Below are positions 27,143-33,759 of a DNA stretch of 33,894 nt, in pieces. A program made the position numbers and the translations under genes. The notes under the pieces are model-generated. The model made no database searches and was not told the DNA's origin. It saw only the letters and a list, made by a program, of their open reading frames with translations. The stretch's first letter is position 1. Every line of letters begins with the position of its first letter. Origin of the DNA: an uncultured bacterium (GTDB taxonomy: Bacteria; Bacillota_I; Bacilli_A; RFN20; CAG-826); NCBI GenBank assembly GCA_949299395.1, contig CASGAB010000012.1:1-33894 (forward strand). Direction: 5' to 3'.

Positions 27143-27190
27143 TATTAATAAGGTGAGAATTTTTGGGCAAAAATTCTCACCTTATTAATA
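27143..27190. repeat. Perfect 22-bp inverted repeat with 4-base loop
   Basis: Bases 27143-27164 are the exact reverse complement of 27169-27190, with loop GGGC. The inner half-site reads AAGGTGAGAATTTTT. No long T-run follows, and a terminator already exists upstream. The bases just after it (GGAACTCAGTGCCTGACCC, about 27194-27212) and the competing small hairpins TTTATG/CATAAA and GTTAC/GTAAC suggest a small mobile or REP-like element. I cannot show copies within this window. Confidence 0.75.
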
Positions 27191-27297
27191 AAAGGAACTC
27201 AGTGCCTGACCCTTTATGCCGGTTACATAAAGTAACATGCTACGAAATGAAAAATCCTCTCACTTTTTTATTAATTTTAATATTATCTTAATATTAG

Positions 27298-27303
27298 TAT
27301 AAT
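27298..27303 (+). promoter_or_regulatory. -10 box close to the start codon of the YhhN-like gene
   Basis: TATAAT at 27298-27303 ends eight bases before the ATG at 27312. A transcript from it would begin at or within a few bases of the start codon, and no Shine-Dalgarno sequence is present. No convincing -35 is visible. Confidence 0.5.
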
Positions 27304-27311
27304 TTTAAAAG

Positions 27312-28025
27312 ATGGATAAATTAGTTATTAAAAAGATTGGATTATGGATATATTTAGCTATTGAAATTGGGCTATATATTTCTTTTTTAGTTCTTGATAC
27401 TACTTTTAACACATTTAATTTAACCTCTTCAATAATTAAATATAGTTCAATAATTATCAATTTAATTTTTATTATTCTTTTAAGTATCTTTTTCTTTAAT
27501 AAAGAAAGATTAATTACGATATTTATTGTTATTTTTACTCTTATTAGTGATTATTTTTTACTTTTTGAAAGTGATTATAACTATCTTGTTGTTGGTTTAA
27601 TTACTTTTAATATTGTTCAATTTCTTTATTTTTTTAGATTCCATCTTTTATCGTTTAATAAAAATAAATTTATTATTTCTTTAGTATTAAGAATTGTTCT
27701 TTTTATTATTGCTTTTTTATTCATTTATTTTTTATTAGATAAATCTTATTTTAATACCTTAAATATCTTAGCAGTATTCTATTTTATTAATCTTGTTTTT
27801 AATTTTTTAGATCCTCTAATTAGTAATTATAAAGATAGAAAAAACCAACTTTTAGTTGTTGGTTTTTTCTTATTTATTTTATGTGATATTAATGTTGGAT
27901 TAGTTAATCTTAATTTTAATAATGTTATATTTAGTATTTTAATGTGGGTATTTTATCTTCCTAGCCAAGTGATTTTACTTTATTCAGTTTATAAGGACGA
28001 TAAACGTATAGGAAATATCCAATAA
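27312..28025 (+). CDS. YhhN-like integral membrane protein (possible lysoplasmalogenase)
   Basis: This is a 237-residue protein made of about eight hydrophobic segments. Two spaced acidic motifs inside membrane segments, FTLISDYFLLF (D80) and GFFLFILCDINVGL (D192), plus a C-terminal MWVFYLPSQVILLYS, match the layout of the YhhN/TMEM86 family, whose members hydrolyse the vinyl-ether bond of lysoplasmalogens. The usual His after the first Asp motif seems to be Gln (VQFLYFF, Q103), so activity is uncertain. The assignment is by pattern and not by search. The ATG has no Shine-Dalgarno sequence and follows a TATAAT directly. The last 65 bases overlap the 3' end of the converging transporter gene. 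Confidence 0.6.
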   Translation: MDKLVIKKIGLWIYLAIEIGLYISFLVLDTTFNTFNLTSSIIKYSSIIINLIFIILLSIFFFNKERLITIFIVIFTLISDYFLLFESDYNYLVVGLITFNIVQFLYFFRFHLLSFNKNKFIISLVLRIVLFIIAFLFIYFLLDKSYFNTLNILAVFYFINLVFNFLDPLISNYKDRKNQLLVVGFFLFILCDINVGLVNLNFNNVIFSILMWVFYLPSQVILLYSVYKDDKRIGNIQ

Positions 28026-29430
28026 AGAGCGGGATTAAAGCTACTAACCAAGCAAATGGATCTGCTAAATAAGTTGAAATAAAAGGTAAAGGAGTAGTAA
28101 AAGGATCGATTGAAGTAGAAATAGTATCAATAAAAATATATGGTCCAAAACTACACATTAATATACGAGCAAATAATTCACTGATTCCACATATAAAAGG
28201 GATAATTGGTTTTTCTAAGCCTTGAATAGAACTTCTTAAAATAAATAATGCTCCAATTGCTGGAAGAAAAGGCATGACAGTTAAAAGATTAAGTCGACCT
28301 AAATAAGCACTTTTTTCATTAATTGAAGTTGAGGAATAGAATATATTCATGAAAACATTATCAATTAAAAGAAAAGAAGCAACGAAAAGCTCAAAAACTA
28401 CGATAATTAGCATAATAATAAAGGATTGATTAATTCCACTTTTAATTCGATCAAGTTTATTTGCACCTTTATTTTGACCGCAATAAGAAAGCATGGCTGT
28501 ACCTAAAGCATTAAGTGGACAAAATAAAAATGTTTGAAGTTTATTAACCGCTCCATAAGCTAGTTGAGCTGGACCATTATCAATAACAATTCCTTCAATA
28601 GTTGTATCAAATTTAACAATTGTATTTTGCATGGTGATAAGCCCAATTCCTAAAATTGAAAATTGAAAAGCTAAAGGAAGTCCGAGTTTAAGATGTTCAT
28701 AATAAAATTTAAATCTGATTTTTAAATCTTCTTTTTTAAATCTTAAAAATGGATATTTTATAAAGGAATAAATATAGCAAAATAGTGCACTTAATCCTTG
28801 AGCTAAAATCGTTGCAATTGCTGCTCCAGCAACGCCCCAATTAAATAAAATAATAAAAATTAAATCTAAAATAATATTTAAAATTGTTGAAATGATTAAG
28901 AAAATTAATGGAGTCATTGAATCTCCAATTGATCTTAATAATGAACAAACTTGGTTATAAGCAACTTGAAAAATTGTTCCTAAGAAAATAATAAATAGAT
29001 AAGTTCTAGCTGCTTCATAAGTTGCTCCACCATGACTCTTGGTTAAACCAACTAAAGAAAGAAGTGGATCAATAAAAAATACTGATAAAGCAGTTAATAT
29101 TATTGAAACTATTAGGCCTAAAACAAATTGAACAAAAAATGATTGCCTAAGCCCATCATTATCGCCTTTTCCTCTTTTTGCTGATGAAACAACGCTAAAT
29201 CCAGCGGTACAACCATAAGCAAATTGTAAGATGATAAAGGTTAGTGAACCAACATCATTAACCCCATTAACTTCACTTGCAGTTAAATTTTGTCCAACTA
29301 TAATTGCATCGGTTAATGTATAAATTTGTTGAAAAATATAAGATAAAAAAATAGGAATCATAAATAAAATGATTACCTTATAAATTTTTCCGTTTGTGAG
29401 ATCAATTGGTTTAAATAAATTCTTTATCAT
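27961..29430 (-). CDS. MATE-family multidrug/organic compound transporter
   Basis: MATE proteins export cationic or toxic compounds using Na+ or H+ gradients. The 489-residue protein has about twelve membrane segments and family patterns: PIFLSYIFQQIYTLTDAIIVG (residues 26-46), LQFAYGCTAGFSVVSSAKRG (73-92), LLRSIGDSMTPLIFLIIST (about 164-182) and the matching second-half LPLAFQFSILGIGLITMQN. The substrate cannot be read from sequence. The ATG at 29430 has no obvious Shine-Dalgarno sequence; a TTGACT lies about 24 bases upstream without a clear -10. The final 65 bases overlap the end of the YhhN-like gene on the other strand, and no hairpin terminator separates them. Confidence 0.92.
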   Translation of the reverse strand: MIKNLFKPIDLTNGKIYKVIILFMIPIFLSYIFQQIYTLTDAIIVGQNLTASEVNGVNDVGSLTFIILQFAYGCTAGFSVVSSAKRGKGDNDGLRQSFFVQFVLGLIVSIILTALSVFFIDPLLSLVGLTKSHGGATYEAARTYLFIIFLGTIFQVAYNQVCSLLRSIGDSMTPLIFLIISTILNIILDLIFIILFNWGVAGAAIATILAQGLSALFCYIYSFIKYPFLRFKKEDLKIRFKFYYEHLKLGLPLAFQFSILGIGLITMQNTIVKFDTTIEGIVIDNGPAQLAYGAVNKLQTFLFCPLNALGTAMLSYCGQNKGANKLDRIKSGINQSFIIMLIIVVFELFVASFLLIDNVFMNIFYSSTSINEKSAYLGRLNLLTVMPFLPAIGALFILRSSIQGLEKPIIPFICGISELFARILMCSFGPYIFIDTISTSIDPFTTPLPFISTYLADPFAWLVALIPLFIGYFLYVYRPYKLNKVKSLG

Positions 29431-29553
29431 AAATAATTAAATTGGTTTTTAAGTCAAAACCGGCTATTATTTTAATCACTTATTTATTAGAAATAAATAG
29501 GGAAATTATTATTTTTTAAAAGAAAGTATTGTAAAATATTTTAGATTTAAAAT

Positions 29554-29628
29554 ATGTCCATAGGTTAACTGGTAAACCGGTGGTCTCCGAAGCCATTATT
29601 AGAGGTTCAAATCCTCTTGGACATGCCA
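29554..29628 (+). tRNA. tRNA-Arg (anticodon CCG)
   Basis: Acceptor ATGTCCA/TGGACAT, D stem GGTT/AACC, anticodon stem GTGGT/GCCAT with wobble pairs at both ends, loop CTCCGAA (anticodon 29587-29589), T stem AGAGG/CCTCT with loop TTCAAAT, discriminator G and an encoded CCA. The acceptor begins with A1-U72, unusual for bacterial tRNAs, which mostly start with G. Confidence 0.85.
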
Positions 29629-29645
29629 AAAAAAGAATTTAATCT

Positions 29646-29963
29646 ATGAAAGATAAAAAAGAAAAAACATCAAAAACATATTATCTAGTTGGAATTACGC
29701 TTATTTCTATTGCCTTAGCAATATTTTTATTTTTGATTGTTTTTACTTTTATTCAACCAATAGAAGATATCTCAAAATCTTATTATTTATTTATCATTCT
29801 TGGTTTAGGTATAATTATTTTTGTTATCGCCTATATTCTTTTAAAGAAAGGTAATAAATTAAAAACTATCGAAGAAAGTGAAAAAACTAAAGAGATGGTT
29901 AGGTTTTTAAATGAACAAGACTTCATGAATAAAAAGAAAGAAGAGGAAGATAACAAAAAATAA
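29646..29963 (+). CDS. Small two-helix membrane protein, unknown function
   Basis: The 105-residue protein has a Lys-rich N-terminus (MKDKKEKTSK), two membrane segments (about 12-35 and 43-65) separated by a short loop, and a highly charged cytoplasmic tail ending KKKEEEDNKK. I recognise no domain. It lies 17 bases after tRNA-Arg(CCG) and ends six bases before tRNA-Leu(CAA), so it probably shares one transcript with both. The ATG has only a weak binding site. The amino acid pattern looks like a real protein, with long hydrophobic runs followed by charged residues. Confidence 0.7.
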   Translation: MKDKKEKTSKTYYLVGITLISIALAIFLFLIVFTFIQPIEDISKSYYLFIILGLGIIIFVIAYILLKKGNKLKTIEESEKTKEMVRFLNEQDFMNKKKEEEDNKK

Positions 29964-29969
29964 AATATT

Positions 29970-30056
29970 GGCCTAATGGCGGAATTGGCAGACGCGCTGG
30001 ACTCAAAATCCAGTGATAGCGATATCGTGTCGGTTCGACCCCGACTTGGGCCACCA
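29970..30056 (+). tRNA. tRNA-Leu (anticodon CAA)
   Basis: A class II tRNA with acceptor GGCCTAA/TTGGGCC, D arm GCGG AATTGGCAGA CGC, anticodon stem CTGGA/TCCAG with loop CTCAAAA (anticodon 30004-30006), a long variable arm (TGATAGCGATATCGTG), T loop TTCGACC and an encoded CCA. It marks the left edge of the accessory region that follows, a common integration site. Confidence 0.95.
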
Positions 30057-30086
30057 TCTAATAACTAACGTTTTGATACAAAGAAA

Positions 30087-30243
30087 GGTGTCGAAATGTC
30101 GCGATAAAGTCCTTGAAAATAAGGGCTTTTTTTAATTATGCAGTTTCTCTAGTAGGCAATTTTAGGTTCGAACCGACGATTTTATGAAAATTAAGGCTAC
30201 TAGCGAAACCGAGACTTATTAGAGAAACAGCAAAAACGACACC
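30087..30243. repeat. Nested inverted-repeat element next to tRNA-Leu
   Basis: Outermost arms GGTGTCG (30087-30093) and CGACACC (30237-30243) enclose a terminator-like hairpin and, further in, GTTTCTCTA (30143-30151) pairing with TAGAGAAAC (30220-30228), CTAGTAG (30149-30155) pairing with CTACTAG (30197-30203), and AATTTT/AAAATT inside that, around the palindrome GGTTCGAACC (30165-30174). Two of the stems share bases, so alternative folds are possible. I do not recognise the RNA or element class. Confidence 0.55.
30106..30133 (+). terminator. Terminator of the tRNA-Arg/membrane protein/tRNA-Leu unit
   Basis: AAAGTCCTT (30106-30114) pairs with AAGGGCTTT (30121-30129) over nine base pairs including one G-U, with loop GAAAAT and a run of seven or more Ts after it. 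Confidence 0.85.
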
Positions 30244-30325
30244 CCTAGAAATCGATATCTTTATATAAATTAGTAGGTGAACAATCCTATCTCATTTGCT
30301 CCTTAACTCTTGGAGGTGCATATGC

Positions 30326-31426
30326 ATGATAAGAGTTATAGAGTTATTTGCTGGTATAGGAAGTCAGCGAGAAGCATTAAAAAGAGCTAATATCGAGCAT
30401 GAAATAGTAGCGATTAGTGAAAATGATAAATATGCAAGTAAGGCTTATGAGTTACTTCATGGAGCAACTACTAATTTAGGAGATATAAGAGAAATAGAAA
30501 GATTGCCTAAAGCGGACTTATGGACTTACTCGTTTCCTTGCACTGATATAAGTTTAGCAGGAAAAATGAAAGGCTTTGAAAAAGGTAGTAATACTCATTC
30601 ATCACTCTTATGGGAAGTTCAAAGACTACTTGAAGTATCAAAAGAAAATGATGAACTTCCTAAATATTTGTTGATGGAAAATGTGAAGAATATAGTATCA
30701 AAGAAGTTTATGCCATTATTTCAAGTGTGGTTAGATTATTTAACTAATCTAGGATATAAGAATTTTTATAAGGTGTTGAACGCTAGGGACTATGGTATTC
30801 CACAAAATAGAGAACGCTGCTTTATGATTTCAATTAGAGATCAAAATGCTAACTATGAGTTTCCAAAACCCATTAAATTAAACAAAAAGCTTGCAGATCT
30901 ATTAGAAAATGATGTGGATGAGAAATATTTTCTTAGTGAAAAGCTCATCACTTGTTTTGCTGATATGAAAGATAGACATGGTCTTATTCGTGGACTTAGA
31001 TTTAAACCTAAATATATGAATGAAACCGATTATGCTTTTGCTATCACTACTCACGCTGGTTATAGACCAACCGATAATTACATCATTATTCCACAAGCTA
31101 CTAAAGAAGGTTATGAGCTAGCCGAAGTAGGTGATGGTGTTTATACAAATAGATGTCCATCAAAAAGAGGAGTGGTTCAAAGATCGATGATTCCTACCAT
31201 CAAAACATCAGTAACTGATATAGGAGTGGTTGCTAATGATAAGGATGAACTTATCTCCATTAGAAGATTAACGCCTAGGGAGTGTTGGCGACTTATGGGC
31301 TGGCATGATAATGAAATAAATAAGGTCATTAATGAGTTTAGTAATAATCAACTGTACAAGATGGCAGGGAATGGGGTAGTAGTGGATATTTTAGAAAGTA
31401 TGCTGGAAAATTTACAAAATGCTTAA
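30326..31426 (+). CDS. DNA (cytosine-5)-methyltransferase
   Basis: The enzyme transfers a methyl group from S-adenosylmethionine to C5 of cytosine in a specific DNA sequence. Visible motifs are I (IELFAGIGS, residues 5-13), IV with the catalytic Cys72 in SFPCTDIS, VI (MENV), VIII (QNRERCFMI) and X (MAGNGVVVDIL near the C-terminus). All are in standard order, with the target recognition region between VIII and X. I chose ATG at 30326 (366 residues) because GGAGG lies nine bases upstream and motif I then begins at the usual distance; a TTG at 30296 would add ten residues ahead of that binding site. The gene opens the island after tRNA-Leu. Its stop codon overlaps the promoter region of the XRE gene. 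Confidence 0.95.
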   Translation: MIRVIELFAGIGSQREALKRANIEHEIVAISENDKYASKAYELLHGATTNLGDIREIERLPKADLWTYSFPCTDISLAGKMKGFEKGSNTHSSLLWEVQRLLEVSKENDELPKYLLMENVKNIVSKKFMPLFQVWLDYLTNLGYKNFYKVLNARDYGIPQNRERCFMISIRDQNANYEFPKPIKLNKKLADLLENDVDEKYFLSEKLITCFADMKDRHGLIRGLRFKPKYMNETDYAFAITTHAGYRPTDNYIIIPQATKEGYELAEVGDGVYTNRCPSKRGVVQRSMIPTIKTSVTDIGVVANDKDELISIRRLTPRECWRLMGWHDNEINKVINEFSNNQLYKMAGNGVVVDILESMLENLQNA

Positions 31427-31444
31427 AAAGTGCTATACTATTGC
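31411..31444 (+). promoter_or_regulatory. Strong promoter and candidate operator of the XRE regulator
   Basis: TTTACA (31411-31416), 17 bases, then TGC plus TATACT (31431-31439) give a -35 and an extended -10. An imperfect dyad, GCTATA-C-TATTGC (31432-31444, ten of thirteen positions symmetric), covers the -10 box. A site of this kind would let the small XRE protein repress its own transcription, as restriction-modification controller proteins do. Operator function is inference. Confidence 0.6.
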
Positions 31445-31468
31445 TAATTCTTTTTGTAAGGTGTTGTT

Positions 31469-31660
31469 ATGGAATATACAAGGATTATTCGAGAATTAAG
31501 AGAGAAAATGATTGTTTCACAAAAAGAGTTAGCAGATTTGCTAGATGTTAACTTTACAACGATTAGTAGGTGGGAAAATGGTAAATGTGAGCCTACTATT
31601 AAAGCTAAAAGAAAAATAGTTGCTCTATGCAAAAAATATAAAATTTTTACGGGAAAGTAG
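31469..31660 (+). CDS. Small XRE-family HTH regulator, probable controller (C) protein
   Basis: The 63-residue protein is one helix-turn-helix domain: IIRELREKMIVSQKELADLL (residues 6-25), then DVNFTTISRWENGKCEPT with the recognition helix TTISRWENG. A short Lys-rich tail follows. Such single-domain XRE proteins next to DNA methyltransferase genes are typically restriction-modification controller proteins, which time methylase and nuclease expression. AAGGTG (31458-31463) lies five bases before the ATG, and a strong promoter with a dyad sits just upstream. The fused methyltransferase gene begins seven bases after its stop codon, so they form one transcript. Confidence 0.88.
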   Translation: MEYTRIIRELREKMIVSQKELADLLDVNFTTISRWENGKCEPTIKAKRKIVALCKKYKIFTGK

Positions 31661-31667
31661 GTAAAAT

Positions 31668-33755
31668 ATGGCTAACAAAAATACGAATCTGCAAAACGCT
31701 AAATATTTAAAAGATGATGAATTTTACACAACTTATGAAACGATAGAAGAGGAACTATCAAATTATAAGGAACAATTTAAAGATAAAACCGTTTTATGTA
31801 ATTGTGATGATCCATTTGAATCTAATTTTTGCCTTTATTTTTTAAGAAACTTCAAATTTCTAGAATTAAAACGATTAATATGCACAACTTATTATTCATC
31901 AAAAATATCACGAAAATTAAAAACAAATAAAAGAAGGAAAACTGGCTTTGTTTTAGATACAGACTTAATAAAGAACTTTGATGATATTAATTTAAATAAT
32001 ATTCTTGATAGTAATGAGAAGATATACGAATCAATAAGAGATTTGTCTGGTGATGGAGATTTCAGGAGCGAAGAATGCATTACTTATTTAACTCAGTCAG
32101 ATATAGTGGTTACTAATCCACCATTTTCATTATTTAAAGATTTTGTTTCATTAATGATTAAGCATGATAAGAAATTTTTGATAATAGGCAATCAAAATGC
32201 ATTAACTTATAAAGAGATATTTCCTTTAATACAACAAGGGAAAGTATGGACAGGCTATAAATTCGGAGAAATGAAATTTATGGTTCCTGATTTTTCTATG
32301 CCAAGAACAATAAGATATTGGGTTGATGAAAAAGGACAAAAATGGAGAAGCATGGGTAATGCAATGTGGTTGACTAACTTAGATACGAAAAGACGTCATG
32401 AATTTTTAAATTTAACAAAACATTATAATCCAGAAGATTATCCTAAATATGATAATTATGATGCCATTAATGTAAAGACTATTAGAGACATCCCTGTTGA
32501 TTATAGCGGTATTATGGGAGTTCCTATTACAATAATTAACAAATTTAACAATGAACAATTTGAAATTATAGGTGAAGCAAATCATGGTTCTGATAGTGAA
32601 TACGATTTGTTTAAACCAGCTATCAATGGTAGAGAAATTTTTAAACGTATATTAATAAGAAATAAAAATCCAGAAAACCATCGAATTAAAAATTTTAGAG
32701 TACTAGATCTATTTTCTGGTGCAGGTGGTTTTTCTTATGGTTTAGAAAAAAATCAACATTTTAAAACTGTTATTGCCGTCGATTTTAATGAGAAAGCGCT
32801 AGAAACTTTCCATAAGAATATGCCTGATGCACAAATAATTAATGGTGATATTACAGATTGCAAAGTGAAAAAAGACATCATTGCCAAAAGTTTGAGTGCT
32901 AAGATTAATATGATTATTGGTGGTCCACCATGTCAAGGTTTTTCACTTAAAGGTAAAAAGCTTGGTTTGAAAGACCCAAGAAATTTCTTGTTTAATGAAT
33001 ACTTAAATTTAGTTGCTGTTATAAAGCCAGAAGTTTTTGTCATTGAAAATGTTAAATCATTAATGTCTACCTCATCAGGTTGGTTTAAAAATGAAATTAT
33101 AAATAGGGTAGAAAAAATGGGGTATTTTATAAGTTGCGGAATATTAACTGCATCTGATTTCGGAGTACCACAAGCTAGACAAAGAGCCATTTTTATTTGC
33201 TGTAAATACAAAAAAATTAATTTACCTCTTCCTAAAAACAATACAATCGTTACTGTTAGAGATGCGATTTCTGATTTAGCTTATTTAGAATCTGGCGAAG
33301 GCGATTTTGTTCAACCATATATAACTAATCCAACAAGTTCTTATCAAATTGAAATGAGAAGAGGGAGTGAAGCGTTATACAATCATAGGGCTTCCAATCA
33401 TCTTAGTATTGCAATAAAAAAGCTCTCTTTAATTCCGCCTGAAAGTGGTAAAGAATATTTGCCAAAAAATTTGTTGGGAAAGCAAAAATTTAGTGGAACT
33501 TGGGGAAGATTGGTGTGGGATGATGTTTCTCCTACAATTGATACTCGCTTTGATGCGTGTTCGAACGGGCAAAATAATCATCCTTTTTTGAACAGGGCAA
33601 TCACACCACGTGAAGCGGCTAGATTACAGTCATTTGACGATAAATTTATTTTTATTGGACCAAAACTTTATATAAGACAACAAATTGGTAACGCTGTTCC
33701 GCCATTATTGGCAAAAGCAATAGCAGATAAAATTTTTGAAGAGTTAGGGGAGTGA
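31668..33755 (+). CDS. Fused adenine (EcoRI-like) and cytosine-5 DNA methyltransferase
   Basis: Two complete DNA methyltransferases are joined in 695 residues. Residues 1 to about 335 follow the EcoRI-type adenine methyltransferase family: NLQNAKYLKDDEFYTTYETI at the start, VLCNCDDPFESNF (42-54), DGDFRSEECI, the catalytic DIVVTNPPF (145-153), FLIIGNQNALTYKEIFPL and YPKYDNYDAI. After a linker of about ten residues the second half (342-695) is a cytosine-5 enzyme: motif I LDLFSGAGGF (346-355), IV GGPPCQGFS (catalytic C422), VI ENVKS, VIII QARQRAIF and X GNAVPP (674-679). No frameshift is needed: the frame is open throughout and both active sites look intact. It ends with TGA, unlike the chromosomal genes here, and follows the XRE gene by seven bases. 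Confidence 0.95.
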   Translation: MANKNTNLQNAKYLKDDEFYTTYETIEEELSNYKEQFKDKTVLCNCDDPFESNFCLYFLRNFKFLELKRLICTTYYSSKISRKLKTNKRRKTGFVLDTDLIKNFDDINLNNILDSNEKIYESIRDLSGDGDFRSEECITYLTQSDIVVTNPPFSLFKDFVSLMIKHDKKFLIIGNQNALTYKEIFPLIQQGKVWTGYKFGEMKFMVPDFSMPRTIRYWVDEKGQKWRSMGNAMWLTNLDTKRRHEFLNLTKHYNPEDYPKYDNYDAINVKTIRDIPVDYSGIMGVPITIINKFNNEQFEIIGEANHGSDSEYDLFKPAINGREIFKRILIRNKNPENHRIKNFRVLDLFSGAGGFSYGLEKNQHFKTVIAVDFNEKALETFHKNMPDAQIINGDITDCKVKKDIIAKSLSAKINMIIGGPPCQGFSLKGKKLGLKDPRNFLFNEYLNLVAVIKPEVFVIENVKSLMSTSSGWFKNEIINRVEKMGYFISCGILTASDFGVPQARQRAIFICCKYKKINLPLPKNNTIVTVRDAISDLAYLESGEGDFVQPYITNPTSSYQIEMRRGSEALYNHRASNHLSIAIKKLSLIPPESGKEYLPKNLLGKQKFSGTWGRLVWDDVSPTIDTRFDACSNGQNNHPFLNRAITPREAARLQSFDDKFIFIGPKLYIRQQIGNAVPPLLAKAIADKIFEELGE

Positions 33756-33759
33756 TTTT

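Noticed and set aside
30157-30180. Duplicated tRNA-Leu 3' end as an attachment site
   Set aside because: The TTCGA core is shared by all T loops, but the flanking bases do not match the tRNA-Leu T stem and acceptor, so no direct repeat can be claimed within the window.
30087-30243. tmRNA, RNase P RNA, SRP RNA or a group I intron
   Set aside because: GGTTCGAACC resembles a T arm, but there is no acceptor stem with CCA and none of the conserved cores of these RNAs; the nearby tRNA-Leu is uninterrupted.
30296-30325. TTG start that would extend the first methyltransferase by ten residues
   Set aside because: The ribosome binding site GGAGG at 30312-30316 lies inside this extension and is well placed for the ATG at 30326.
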